A DNA stretch of 64,000 nt from Sphaerosporella brunnea (Eukaryota; Ascomycota; Pezizomycetes; Pezizales; Pyronemataceae), in contig VXIS01000016.1 of the NCBI GenBank assembly GCA_008704415.1, positions 124,001 through 188,000 on the forward strand, in the 5' to 3' direction. Under the pieces are notes generated by a model, which was not told the origin of the DNA, made no database searches, and was given only the letters and a program-made list of their open reading frames with translations. Below, piece by piece: positions 21,730 to 31,720 of this stretch. Position numbers and translations under genes: made by a program. Position 1 is the stretch's first letter, and each line of letters opens with the position of its first letter.

Positions 21730-22982
21730 TCAAATCTTGCTGCTTGCCTTCACCTCTTTCTTCTCTCTCCCCCTGGGAGGTCTGGACCCCGGCGTCGGCC
21801 TGGGGCCGAGGATGCGCGATTTGGCTTCCTTGATCTCTTTGCAGAGTTCCTCGTCGGCGAGGACGTTCATGGCGGCTCTGAGCTCGGCATCGCTGCAGAA
21901 GTTAGCTGACATGTGGTTGGGTGTGTGTGCAAAAAAAAGTGGTATGGACTCACGATTTGCTGCTTCCCCATCCCTTGCCCAAGTATTTGTCTTCGAATCC
22001 CCAGCCGTTCAAGAAAACCGAAACCCAAAAACCGCCCTTGTTGCCGCCAGCGCCGCCGGTCCATCGATACTCGATCTTGGCTCTGTTTCCACCGGCAACG
22101 GCATTCAAGGTTTGCTTTGCCATTTTATCGACAGGGACCAGCGTCTTGCGTTGCAGCTCCATGTCCTGAATCTTGGGTTCGAACAATGCCTTCAACCACT
22201 CCCTGGCCATCTGGACCCCTTCGTCTATCGTATCCGCATCCAGAACAATCGCGCCGATATAAGCTTCAAAGCAGTCCGCAACAATTTTTGGTTGAGACTT
22301 GTGGACTTCCTGGCCCCTTCCCTGTCGGATTTGATTGTCCATGTCATACAGTCGCGCAAACTCGGCTAGCGGCTGGTTGGATACGAGCTGCTGGCGCATT
22401 TCCGATAGTTGGCCTTCGCGGAACTTTGGGAAGCGAGTGAAAAGGAGGTGCGACGAGATCGACTGTAGGTAAGCGTCACCCAGGAACTCAAGACGTTCAT
22501 AGTGGACGTTTTCAACGCCAGGCATGGAAGCGGATTCTCCCAGGATGAACGACGAGTGCGTAAACGCCTGCTGTTTCAATTGCGGGTTCCGGATGGGCGG
22601 GAGTTCGGGGGGCCATTTCTCCGCTGCGGTGGTGGGGACAAAGTTGGTAGTGGCCTCAGCGGCCATGCTGGAAGGTACGGGTAACCAGGGGAGTTCTCCA
22701 TCCTCTTTCATAGCCTTCAAAGCACGCACAAACTCTGCCTGCTTCGTGTTCAGAGCCGACGAGAGTGCATCGTCGCTGTAAAAAAGCAGCGTTGCGAGGG
22801 AATTGCTCAGGGTGTCAAACGCACTACTGACCACAATATCCGCCATGGAGCTGCTGCTCGCCTGGTGATCAATTAGCGAGCCGTGCACAGGGGAAAATGG
22901 GCAGCAGCTGCTGCATGGATACCTTAGGCTTTTTGCTGGGAATTAGACCCGATTCTTCGTCGCGGCTGCGCTTTTTCGACAT
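21730..22982 (-). CDS. RNT1: Ribonuclease III (Rnt1-like)
   Basis: Nuclear double-strand-specific RNase that processes pre-rRNA, snRNAs and snoRNAs. Three exons on the minus strand: 22982-22923, 22861-21954 and 21892-21730, giving 376 aa. The RNase III domain occupies about residues 115-245, with AFTHSSFILGE and the signature ERLEFLGDAYL near 142. The second metal-binding cluster, KIVADCFEAYIGAI, is near 212 and its Asp and Glu are intact. A dsRNA-binding domain follows (about 265-355), crossing the last intron at GWGSSKS/DAELRAAMNVLADEE. Exon 1 encodes a basic leader MSKKRSRDEESGLIPSKKPK that looks like a nuclear localisation signal. The C-terminus is also basic. There is no Dicer-type helicase or PAZ. 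The start is the ATG at 22982, which gives the NLS-like leader in phase. Confidence 0.92.
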
Positions 22983-23074
22983 TGCTCCAGGATACTTCGA
23001 GGTAAAGCCGGCGTGGATACGAGAAAGTGTGGTGGTTATGGTGACGGAAGTGCGGTTCAAGTTGGTTGTGGTGA

Positions 23075-23098
23075 TGGTGGTGGTGGTGGTGGTGGTGG
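23075..23098. repeat. (GGT)n trinucleotide microsatellite
   Basis: About eight GGT units, roughly 100 bp upstream of the RNT1 start codon. Confidence 0.85.
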
Positions 23099-23489
23099 GA
23101 TGAAGTTCAGATGCTCTGAAGTTTTAGATCCGCAACGCGTTAGACCTAAGTGTGAGGCTCGGTTCTGCAGTTGCGACAGCAACAGCGTAGGACTGGATGG
23201 TGCTGTGACCCGCTCCGAGGGTGCTGAGAGGGTGACAACAAAGTGCTGTCACTTTGCAACGGAACTGCGGGGGTCAACAAAGCTCTCATTGGTGGGCAAG
23301 AGTGTGGTGATCTCATGGTATAAGAGTGAAGGAAGGCAATGGCGAGCGGGTGGGGAGGGAAAACCCAAATTTCTGAGGAGTGGCGCAAGGCGCAACGTCG
23401 AATTCACCAAGCAAACTCTTCGTGATGCGGCGATGCAAGAACTTCACGGCTTCTCATCTGGTGCCGTATGAACTCGCCAACAAGAGACT

Positions 23490-23565
23490 AGCGGCGCAGT
23501 GACTTCATCACCGGCAAAGTCACTTCGCCGCAGTGGCAACCCGAGGCGAAGTGACTGCGGCGAGT
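23490..23565. repeat. Hairpin element related to the GTGACTT MITE family
   Basis: A perfect 12-bp inverted repeat AGTCACTTCGCC / GGCGAAGTGACT (23518-23529 and 23545-23556) is flanked by GCAGTGACTTCATCACCGGC. Short outer arms CTCGCC / GGCGAG surround it. The AAGTCACT/AGTGACTT cores match those in the 61.7 kb element and at 4.9 kb. Confidence 0.6.
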
Positions 23566-24065
23566 CGCTTGCTTGTGGATTTATACGATATTACATTTCC
23601 ACATTTTTCTATTGTTCTGTTCGCGCGCGCCGTCGAGTTGTTTCTGAGTTTATGCGGTAGAGATCTACTGTGTTAATTGCTATTACAATCTATTTATAGC
23701 GAAGCGGATACATCGTATAAAATGCTTACAGACTTGTGACAAATATTAGAAAATGTATTCGCCCAAAAAGTAATAATGTTAGCAGCATAATTCTCAACGT
23801 CCGAGTGCTGGTCTATGATATGCCCAGGTTACTAACCACATGAACTTCCCTTTCGCTCAGTGCGGGCCATGAAGTTATACTGGAATCACGAGCACGCGAA
23901 AGAGAAGGAGCTCTTCAAACAGCTGCATATCACATGTCGCATGCTTCCCAGCAAAACCATTCTATTCCCAAAAAGCCCATCATTAAAACAGCAATAATCT
24001 CACAAAAATATGTACAGGTATAGGTATCTCATCTACTCTTCGTATCAAGCCAGCCAAATAGTAAT

Positions 24066-25305
24066 CTACTGGGACTTCTTGCCCGCAATCTCATCCATGC
24101 CCTCAATTTCATCCGGCGTCCACGCCGCCTCGACCTTTCGCTTCTGCTCGCGCTTCACTCGGCTCCACAGGGAGACGTTAGGATCGGTGATGAACTGGTA
24201 AATAACGTAACTCCAGCTGGTGTGCGTAGGGAGGGGCTCATAAAACTCGTGTGCGATCTCACGGAGCTTCCAGAGACGCGTCCAGGGGATTGCCGGGAAG
24301 TCGTGGTGCTCGTTGTGGAGGCCTACGTTGTATGTGAAGAAATTGAGGATGCCGTAGTAGGAGTACGTTTCTGGTGCGGCGACGGAGGATGGCGCGGATT
24401 TGGTGGAGGGAGCAACGTGCTCGAAGACGTACTGCAAACTGTTAGTGGTTGTGGGTGACTGGATTTAGGAGGGAAAGACGAACGTGCTCGGAGATGAAGT
24501 GTCCGGCGGTGGGGTGAAGACTTCCGGCAAGGAAGCTGCTCATCAGGAAATAGACCATGCTGTGCCAGCCAAGGTACTTGACAACCAGGCAGTCGAAGGC
24601 AATCTGCACAGTCAAATTGAGACCGTGGATGTGGGTGAACGGAAGCTGGAAGATAGCCATGGGCCGCAGAGCATAAAACAGGATCTGGAAGGTGCAAAAG
24701 AACGCCTTCCCAAGGATCGAGTCTAGGAAGACCGCCTCCAGCTTAGTAGGCAGGTCGGTGTCCAGTCCATCGATACCGAGGGACTTGTGGTGGATCAGGT
24801 GGTAGGGACGGAAGGCGGCACTGTATGGGATACCAATTGGGATGTTGGCAAAGATTGCAAGGAGGCGGTTGTAGATCGGTTTGCGGAAGGCCAGGTTGTG
24901 CGAGATCTCATGGATTGCTAGGAAAAGGTTTTGGTTCGCGGTTGCTCCCACGATGTAGGCAGTCAGGAAGAACGACCATGAAAGGATGGGTGTATTTCGC
25001 AGAAGTGCAGCGCAGGTGAGCTGGATAGACACTACTAAAAGAACGGTCCATTTGGTCAATGGCTCTGGGCCGCAGAGCTTCGTTACCTGTAGTTGCGAGA
25101 TCAGCTTGGTTACCAAAGCGGCAGGAGAAGGTACAAACTTCGGGGTGAGCTTTGATGATCTGGTGTCTACGCGTTCGGTGGGGCTCTTCTTGATATGTCT
25201 ATAGGAATTGTCTGTTAACGTAAAGCCCACGAAGCAGAACTACTAGAGAAGCTGTACCCAGAGCCAGTCCGAGGGCTGCTCTTCGGTTGTTTTCTTCACG
25301 GCCAT
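24066..25305 (-). CDS. DES1: Dihydroceramide (sphingolipid) delta-4 desaturase
   Basis: Introduces the 4,5-trans double bond into the sphingoid base of ceramide in the ER, the first step towards glucosylceramide. Four exons on the minus strand: 25305-25258, 25198-25139, 25086-24484 and 24431-24066, giving 358 aa. The N-terminus DWLWTYQEEPHRTRR and the motif TKLCGPEPLTKW are family-specific. The three di-iron histidine clusters are present: HEISH (95-99), HLIHH (132-136) and HNEHH (276-280). There are several hydrophobic spans. Introns 2 and 4 have weak GTTTGT and GTTCGT donors, but the frame and conservation demand them. S. cerevisiae lacks this enzyme, which argues for a filamentous ascomycete. 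It shares a divergent promoter of about 430 bp with RPT4. Confidence 0.94.
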
Positions 25306-25738
25306 GATTTTGATGTGCAGTGCAATAGGGGCGGAGAAGGAACAACGTTAACGAGTGAAAGGAGTTGGAAAGAAGGGCTGTGCGAGCTCAATTCTGTGCC
25401 CAGAAAGAAGTATGTGGCCTATGAAAAAGATCAAACGGGTGTGGGGTGAGGTGGTCGTAGCAGTATCACCAGTGACCAATCCCCTATGTATGGACCCTTG
25501 CTGTTCCTGCAGCTGGCTAGCTCGAGAGGAGTTATGCGTTGTGTGGCTAAAGACCAGGATATACGCCACAGTTGCGCACAATGAGGGCCGAGCGGATGTT
25601 AGTTAAGCTGTCCACCAAAAACAAACCATCAGAAGCTATCAACATCCACCACTCCATCAATCCATCGCTGTTTCATCACACCTTCCGTTTCCGCCGTCAC
25701 TACCCCTTCCTTCTCGCGAACCTTAGAACACCACAATA
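25306..25738. promoter_or_regulatory. Divergent intergenic promoter DES1/RPT4
   Basis: About 430 bp between two divergent start codons with no coding signal. It must contain both promoters. I recognise no specific binding site with confidence. Confidence 0.55.
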
Positions 25739-27121
25739 ATGTCCAGCGATCCAGAGCGCGAGGCGGCGCTAGCCGAATACAAGCAGAAGGTATCCACCGC
25801 CCGTCCCCACGTCTGAACTGGCTCTCTGACATCATGCGATAGCTTATGGAGCACCGAGAATGGGATGCAAAGCTCAAGGGTCTGCGGATGGAGATCAAGG
25901 AGCTTACCAAGGAGTTTGATCATACCGAGGACAACATCAAGGCTTTGCAGAGCGTAGGGCAGATCATTGGAGAGGTGCTGAAGCAGCTGGACGACGAGCG
26001 GTGTGAGTACTTCTGGTGATGTTTTTGGGTGTGCGGACGCTTGCTGACGTAGTGCAGTTATCGTGAAAGGTACCTCTCCTACAAACTCGACCTCGCGAGC
26101 TAGCTAACTTCGACAGCCTCCTCCGGACCCCGCTATGTCGTCGGTTGCCGTTCAAAAGTCGACAAGGCGAAGCTGAAGCAAGGTGTGCGTGTAGCGCTGG
26201 ACATGACTACTCTTACCATCATGCGGATGCTACCGCGCGAGGTCGACCCGCTTGTCTACAACATGTCGCTGGAGGATCCAGGTCAGGTGTCGTTCGGCGG
26301 TATCGGTGGTCTCAACGATCAGATCCGTGAGCTACGAGAAGTCATTGAGCTGCCTCTCAAGAACCCAGAGCTGTTCATGAGAATCGGTATCAAGCCGCCA
26401 AAGGGTGTTTTGCTCTACGGACCGCCAGGTACAGGAAAGACGTTGCTGGCGCGGGCGGTGGCGAGCAGTTTGGAGACGAACTTTTTGAAGGGTGCGCTTT
26501 TCACACCAAGACCGCGAAAGCGTTATGCTGACTAGCTGCGTAGTGGTGTCCTCCGCAATTGTCGACAAATACATCGGTGAGTCGGCGCGTCTGATCCGTG
26601 AGATGTTTGGCTACGCAAAAGAGCACGAGCCTTGTATCATTTTCATGGACGAAATCGATGCCATCGGTGGTCGCCGCTTCAGCGAGGGTACCTCAGCCGA
26701 TCGAGAAATCCAGCGGACGCTTATGGAGCTTCTGAACCAACTCGACGGTTTCGATTACCTCGGAAAGACCAAAATCATCATGGCCACCAACCGGCCCGAT
26801 ACTTTGGACCCTGCATTGCTGCGTGCGGGTCGTCTGGACAGAAAGATTGAAATTCCTCTGCCTAACGAGGTTGGGCGTATGGAGATTCTCAAGATCCATG
26901 CGGCGTCTGTGGCAAAGGAGGGTGAAATCGACTACGAGAGCGTGGTCAAGATGAGCGACCAGCTCAACGGTGCGGATTTGAGAAATGTCGTTACGGAGGC
27001 TGGCTTCTTTGCCATCCGTGAAGAGCGAGAAGCCATCAATCAGGATGACATGATGAAGGCGGTGAGAAAGGTGGCGGAGATGAAGAAGCTGGAAGGCAAG
27101 CTTGAATACCAGAAGCTGTAA
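25739..27121 (+). CDS. RPT4: 26S proteasome regulatory particle ATPase Rpt4 (subunit 10B)
   Basis: AAA ATPase of the proteasome base ring that unfolds and translocates ubiquitinated substrates. Five exons: 25739-25789, 25843-26002, 26058-26069, 26117-26491 and 26544-27121, giving 391 aa, the normal Rpt4 length. The N-terminal coiled coil (about 17-60) is followed by an OB-like region and the AAA domain. Walker A GPPGTGKT starts near residue 176. Walker B IIFMDEID is near 231. The SRH segment follows with [20 protein letters not shown]. The C-terminus [11 protein letters not shown] fits Rpt4 rather than other Rpt paralogues. Exon 3 is only 12 nt (coding F-I-V-K across two junctions), and intron 3 is 47 bp. 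Confidence 0.96.
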
Positions 27122-27759
27122 TTGTGTTGGTGGTAGAGTTGTTTGCAGTTGGCTGGATAACTTGTACATGAACATAATCATGATAGTGATTCTGGCTATG
27201 AACCTGTGATTGCTCCGTTTCGGATAGAGCTCGTTGGAAACCACCCCCCCCCACATGTATTATTAGTATAATAGTACCAAGCCTGAGTGATTTCCGGTGA
27301 GGAAACCTCCCCACGACACAACTTGAAGCTCGCATCTGCACTGGCAATTCCTCTGCGAAAACAAACTTGAACTTCAGCTAAAATTTATGAATTTGAACAG
27401 TGGAACAAAACTCAGAGCAAGCGAACGAAACGAAATATCTTCAAGTTGCACGTGGGTGGCGCAAGGGCTGGTGTTATGGTAATGGGCGACTCACAGCCAC
27501 TCCTCAATAACCTTCGGTTTTGTTCCAAACAAGTCAACCAAGAGCTCAAATTGAACCTCTCTCCAGCCATGTTCTCCAAAATAGTCCGCCACAAGAATCC
27601 AAATTTCTTGCCCTGCTGGAACAAGAAAAGCAGCCAAAAGAGGATTTCCTAACCATGCAGTTGGGAGTGGTGTCGTGTGTGCAGCTGGGCGGATTACGTC
27701 ACCCAGCTTCGCCACACTCGCGAATCGCCAACTACTGCGGGGTGGAATCCGGCCCAATA

Positions 27760-28121
27760 GTGGTACTCGAGGTAGGCTGAAAAGGCCGGCTGGCTGAAAA
27801 ATAGGTCACGTTGAGCGGATCCGATAGGCCACAGACAACGTGACTTTTCCAGCCCGATTTTTTCAGCCAGCACCGAAAAAACACGGCACATGACTATATT
27901 GTCGCGTGACCACAAGCTTTACTCAGCCCGGGAGACGCCCCACGCTCCCTACACCGCGCGACACGTCCCTGCTATTTGCCCAAGTTTCGCTGTTGGTGGC
28001 ATGACAGCGACGTCACCCAGCCAGCCCAAAAATTTTGCAGCCAGGCTGGAGCCTCCTATTGGATCTTTTGCGGCACTCGGTTTTCAGCCAGCCGGCCTTT
28101 TCAGCCTACCTTGAGTACCAC
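27760..28121. mobile_element. 362-bp MITE with 41-bp terminal inverted repeats and TA target duplication
   Basis: The left end GTGGTACTCGAGGTAGGCTG continues through AAAAGGCCGGCTGGCTGAAAA. The right end is its reverse complement with one mismatch over 41 bp (27760-27800 against 28081-28121). Both ends are flanked by TA (27758-27759 and 28122-28123), the duplication made by Tc1/mariner-type transposases. The interior has no coding capacity. It ends 217 bp before the TAF6 start codon. I infer a non-autonomous Tc1/mariner-mobilised element. Confidence 0.88.
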
Positions 28122-28141
28122 TAAGGAAAGGATGATTTGCC

Positions 28142-28181
28142 TGTCACGTGATATTATACCTTAGTTACCTCTCACGTGACA
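28142..28181. promoter_or_regulatory. Paired inverted TCACGTGA sites upstream of TAF6
   Basis: TGTCACGTGA (28142-28151) and TCACGTGACA (28172-28181) form a perfect 10-bp inverted pair 20 bp apart, about 160-190 bp upstream of the TAF6 ATG. CACGTG with a flanking RTCAC is the consensus for Cbf1-type bHLH factors. Its use here is inferred. Confidence 0.55.
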
Positions 28182-28338
28182 AAACGACATTACTAGCGCG
28201 ATTGAGGCTCGACGCGATCTCACACGTCAACCGCCCCACGATCCTACGCCGCCAATCGATACCTGCAACATCTCGGCGCCGTTCAAACCGGAACAAAAAT
28301 AATTGCCGCATCGAATCACCCCCTAGTCCTCATTCACA

Positions 28339-29764
28339 ATGTCGCTCTGGAACAGCGACACGATCAAAGATGTGTCCGAGTCCGTCGGCATCATCAGCCT
28401 CAACGATGATGTAGCCAAAAATCTCGCAATGGACGTCGAATACCGGGTCCACCAAGTTCTGCAAGAGGCGCTCAAGTTTATGCGACACTCCAAACGGACC
28501 GTGCTGTCGACTACCGACATTTCGCATGCTCTGCGTGTGCTCAATGTCGAGCCGTTGTATGGCTATGATTCTTTGCGGCCACTGCGATACGGCGAGGCAT
28601 CGGTGGGACCTGCGCAGCCAATCTATTACGTCGAGGATGAAGAGGTCGATTTCGAGAAACTCATCAATGCCCCGTTGCCAAAGGTGCCCCGCGAGGTCAC
28701 GTTTACTGGTATGTGATGCTGCTGCCAGCTAAGCCAAGCGAGAGACTGACAATGGCATAGCGCATTGGCTCGCAATCGAGGGGGTGCAGCCCGCAATCCC
28801 GCAGAACCCCACCCAAGCCGAGGCCGCGCGGTTGTCCGAGGGCACACCAAAAGGCTCCAACGCGACCTCGTCGGTCGCTGCAACGGTAGGGAACAATGAC
28901 GGTACCGCCATTAAGCCCTTGGTCAAGCATGTTGTCAGCAAAGAACTACAGCTTTACTACGAGCGTGTTTGCTCCGCGATTATGGACGAAGGCAACGACA
29001 CTTTGCGGTCAGCGGCACTTTCTAGTCTTCGCCACGACCCGGGCCTGCACCAATTGTTGCCGTACTTCCTACAGTTCGTCGCCGAGAAAGTCACGCAGGG
29101 TCTGCGCGATATGTTTGTCCTCCAGCAGATGATGGACCTTACCCATGCACTGCTTGAGAACGAGACACTCTTTGTCGAGCCTTATGTAGCCGTTATCGTC
29201 CCTTCGATCCTTACTTGCCTCATTGGAAAACGTCTCGGTGACCCAACCACATTCGACCATTACACTCTCCGCGATTATGCCGCTTCTCTCATTGGCTTGC
29301 TCTGCAAACGCTTTGGCGAGAGTTCTCATACACTGCGGCCTCGCCTCACACGGGCCTGTCTTAAGCACTTCTTGGACCCCTCCAAGCCACTGGGCACGCA
29401 CTACGGCGCGATCACCGGGCTGGCCTCCATCGGAGGTCGCGAGGCCGTGCGGGTGCTGATTCTCCCCAACCTGAAGCTCTACGAGAGAATGATACGCCCC
29501 GAGCTGGAGGAGGACACACCCAAAAAACGGGACGCACAGATGGTAGTGGAAGCGATATTCACGGCGCTCAAACAGCTGGAAGACGACGATAACGTTCACG
29601 TCAAGCACGAGAACGGAAACGGCATGGCAGATGAGCAGCAGCGGGAGGCATTGGCTAGGAAGATTGGCGATATTGCTACGGATCGTGTTTGGAGGTCTGG
29701 AAGGAGGGGGTTGGTGAAGGCGATTCTGGATGCGAAGGCGGGAGGACCTAGGGTAGCGGAATAG
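28339..29764 (+). CDS. TAF6: TFIID/SAGA subunit TAF6
   Basis: General transcription factor subunit with an H4-like histone fold that pairs with TAF9. Two exons, 28339-28708 and 28761-29764, separated by a 52-bp intron, giving 457 aa. Residues 1-70 form the histone fold ([40 protein letters not shown]). The linker contains [16 protein letters not shown]. The C-terminal HEAT-repeat domain includes [38 protein letters not shown] and [20 protein letters not shown]. All are TAF6 hallmarks. A MITE and twin CACGTG sites lie just upstream. Confidence 0.95.
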
Positions 29765-30110
29765 GCGGCGGCATCGCTGTTCATTCACACTTACACTTGT
29801 AATGCCTATGATGTATTTGTTTCACTGGGTTTTCTTTCTTTTTTTTTTCAAAACGGCTGGCTTGATTGCTTGCTTACTTCTGGGGGGTTGTTTTCTTCGG
29901 GATAACGGTGCAAGGCGTGTGGGTGCAGGCTCATGTTCTTCTGTTTGTCGTTTGTATCGTAGTTACCTCTGCAGGTGTTTAAATAAACTGAATTGCTGGA
30001 TGAACAGAGTACGATATGCATAACGACACGACGAACGCCGAAAACCAACAAGAAATGTTAATGCTCCTCCTCTCCCCATCTGCTCCCATCATCCGCCGAG
30101 CACATAAGGG
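29765..30110. other. Convergent 3' region TAF6 / 92-aa protein gene
   Basis: About 350 bp with a T-tract at about 29838-29849 downstream of TAF6. No gene seen. Confidence 0.6.
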
Positions 30111-30454
30111 TCACTTCTGCGGCTCCCTCTTCTCCCCAGTTAACCTCACCAACCTCTCCTGGCGCTCCTTGATCGCGCACTGCAGTTCTTCAAGCTCTCT
30201 TTGCTGGGCCTCGAGCGTTTCCTTGCGGCCTCCCAATCCTGTCTCTGCGCCGCCGCCGCCGCCGCCGCTGTTGTTGCTCGTTGTGGTGCCGAGTAGCTTT
30301 CCGTCGGCGCTGAAGGCAAGGACCGTAGGGTCGAAGCCCAATCTTCGTCACAATCAGCTACTTGATCTATGCTATGCGGAGGAGGAGGAGGGATGGGAGA
30401 GTGCTACGTGCTCGAGATTGATACATCCAAAGCGGGCGGCTTTTCGTCGTGCAT
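30111..30454 (-). CDS. Small conserved-looking 92-aa coiled-coil protein, function unknown
   Basis: Two exons on the minus strand, 30454-30408 and 30342-30111, joined by a 65-bp intron, give exactly 93 codons including the stop. The protein starts MHDEKPPALDVSISSTLGFD, continues PTVLAFSADGKLLGTTTS, has a poly-Gly linker, then a heptad-like helix rich in Glu, Gln, Leu and Arg (QQRELEELQCAIKERQERL) and a basic tail. The acceptor is AAG, about 13-19 nt after a TGAT/TGAC branch-like sequence. I cannot name the family. A short coiled-coil subunit of a larger complex is plausible but unproven. Support is the clean open frame, the matching phases and the protein-like composition. Confidence 0.6.
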
Positions 30455-31720
30455 TATTTGTGTGTGTCTAGGTGCTTTTTTTTTTTTTTTTTTTTTCACT
30501 GGCGAGCTCGTTCGTTCGCGAATATGTTAATTGAAGAGACGGACGACGGAAAGGTGGATGTGGGAGCTGCTGATCAGCTCATGGCCTCATGCAGCTCAGC
30601 TAAGCTGGCGGTCTTCCCGTGTGTAGATCTTTGCTGGGTTTGGAGCTGTCGGGTGAAGTTTCCGTTCTCCGAGTGGGCGGCTGTGCAGTGGTGATTTTGA
30701 TACAAACTACGGTCAATTTACGATGTTTCACTCACTCCTTCGCCTTTCTTGAACTCAGCCTTCCAGCTCCAATCTCGAGTACATACCGGTACTATAGCAA
30801 AAAGTCGGGTGGAATTGCTATCGCAGTAAAGCAGAGCTCTCAAAGAATTGGTATTTGCCCGTTGAGACCACAGCAATACCATAGCAACACCACAGCAATA
30901 CCGGAGCGTAGCCAGCATACCGAAGTAATTTGGAATTCTCAGTACTGCTGTGGAGCTGCAGTAGCAATTTCTCCCCACTTTTTGCTATAGTAGCTAGGAT
31001 GGAGATGAAATGATCTGTAGCATCCCCCAGCACCGCAAACTCCACTTCAATGCAACAAAAAGTGCACATCATAAGCTCGCCGGAAAAAAATAAAGCTAGG
31101 AAATAATGCTGCTCGCTCTCGGACAGAAGAGTGACGACCTTTTTCAACCAAATGTGCTTCTTTTTACGGAAGCACAAAATGAAGCGTCGGCAAATGGCTG
31201 TCCTGCATGGTTATTGTGAGAAGAGTTGCAGGGTGTGGGGGGGGGTTTTATAAGCGGGGGGTGGTACAAACGGCTTGTATTCGCGATATCCGCATGCGGG
31301 ATTAAGTGCGCGTGCGGCTATGGGTCACGTGGTGGCGCTTAAGCCTGCGGTGGAATTAGAAAGGCTGTTTTGCAAACCAGAACCAGGAAAGCTGAGCGGC
31401 AATAAAAAGAAGAAGCAGAAGAGAGGAAACGTCTTTCCAGCGCAAGAATACTGGTTATATCAATGGGTCATCACAGACTGGCTGCGCGTGTGAAATTTAG
31501 AGACCACTTGATAGTGGATATCAGTAGATAGTGGATGATGAGATAAGATAAGAGATATACCTAAAGCGGTAAGGTTCATATATCGAGTGATGACCAGTGA
31601 GCGGCTAGGCGGTTTAGCTGCGATCTGTCCGCAACCTCGCGAATCCCTGCTTGCACCACCTTCACCACCTCTCCGAACTCTGACGACTCAAACAACAGAG
31701 CTTCACCAAAGACCACAAAC
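30455..31720. other. Intergenic region upstream of SEC11, hosting a MITE
   Basis: About 1.27 kb. A T-tract (30477-30496) lies just upstream of the small minus-strand gene. A 199-bp inverted-repeat element is at 30792-30990. A G-run lies near 31237. GATAAG/GATA-rich sequence lies near 31540-31560. No gene recognised. Confidence 0.55.
30792..30990. mobile_element. 199-bp MITE with CTATAGCAAAAAGT terminal inverted repeats
   Basis: The left arm CTATAGCAAAAAGTCGGG (from 30792) and the reverse complement of the right arm (to 30990) match over about 35 bp with a few mismatches. Both ends abut TA (30790-30791 and 30991-30992). The interior has a tandem duplication of ACCACAGCAATACC (30867-30880 and 30889-30902). 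There is no coding capacity. It is different in sequence from the 27.8 kb element but has the same TA target. Confidence 0.8.

Larger units (their letters stand above)
22983..24065. other. Intergenic region RNT1/desaturase
   Basis: About 1.1 kb with a (GGT)n tract (about 23075-23098) upstream of RNT1, hairpin-element sequence at about 23490-23560, and AT-rich sequence near 23640-23790. No gene seen. Confidence 0.55.
27122..28338. other. RPT4-TAF6 intergenic region hosting a MITE
   Basis: About 1.2 kb. No gene recognised. The 362-bp inverted-repeat element (27760-28121) and twin CACGTG sites lie on the TAF6-proximal side. Confidence 0.6.
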
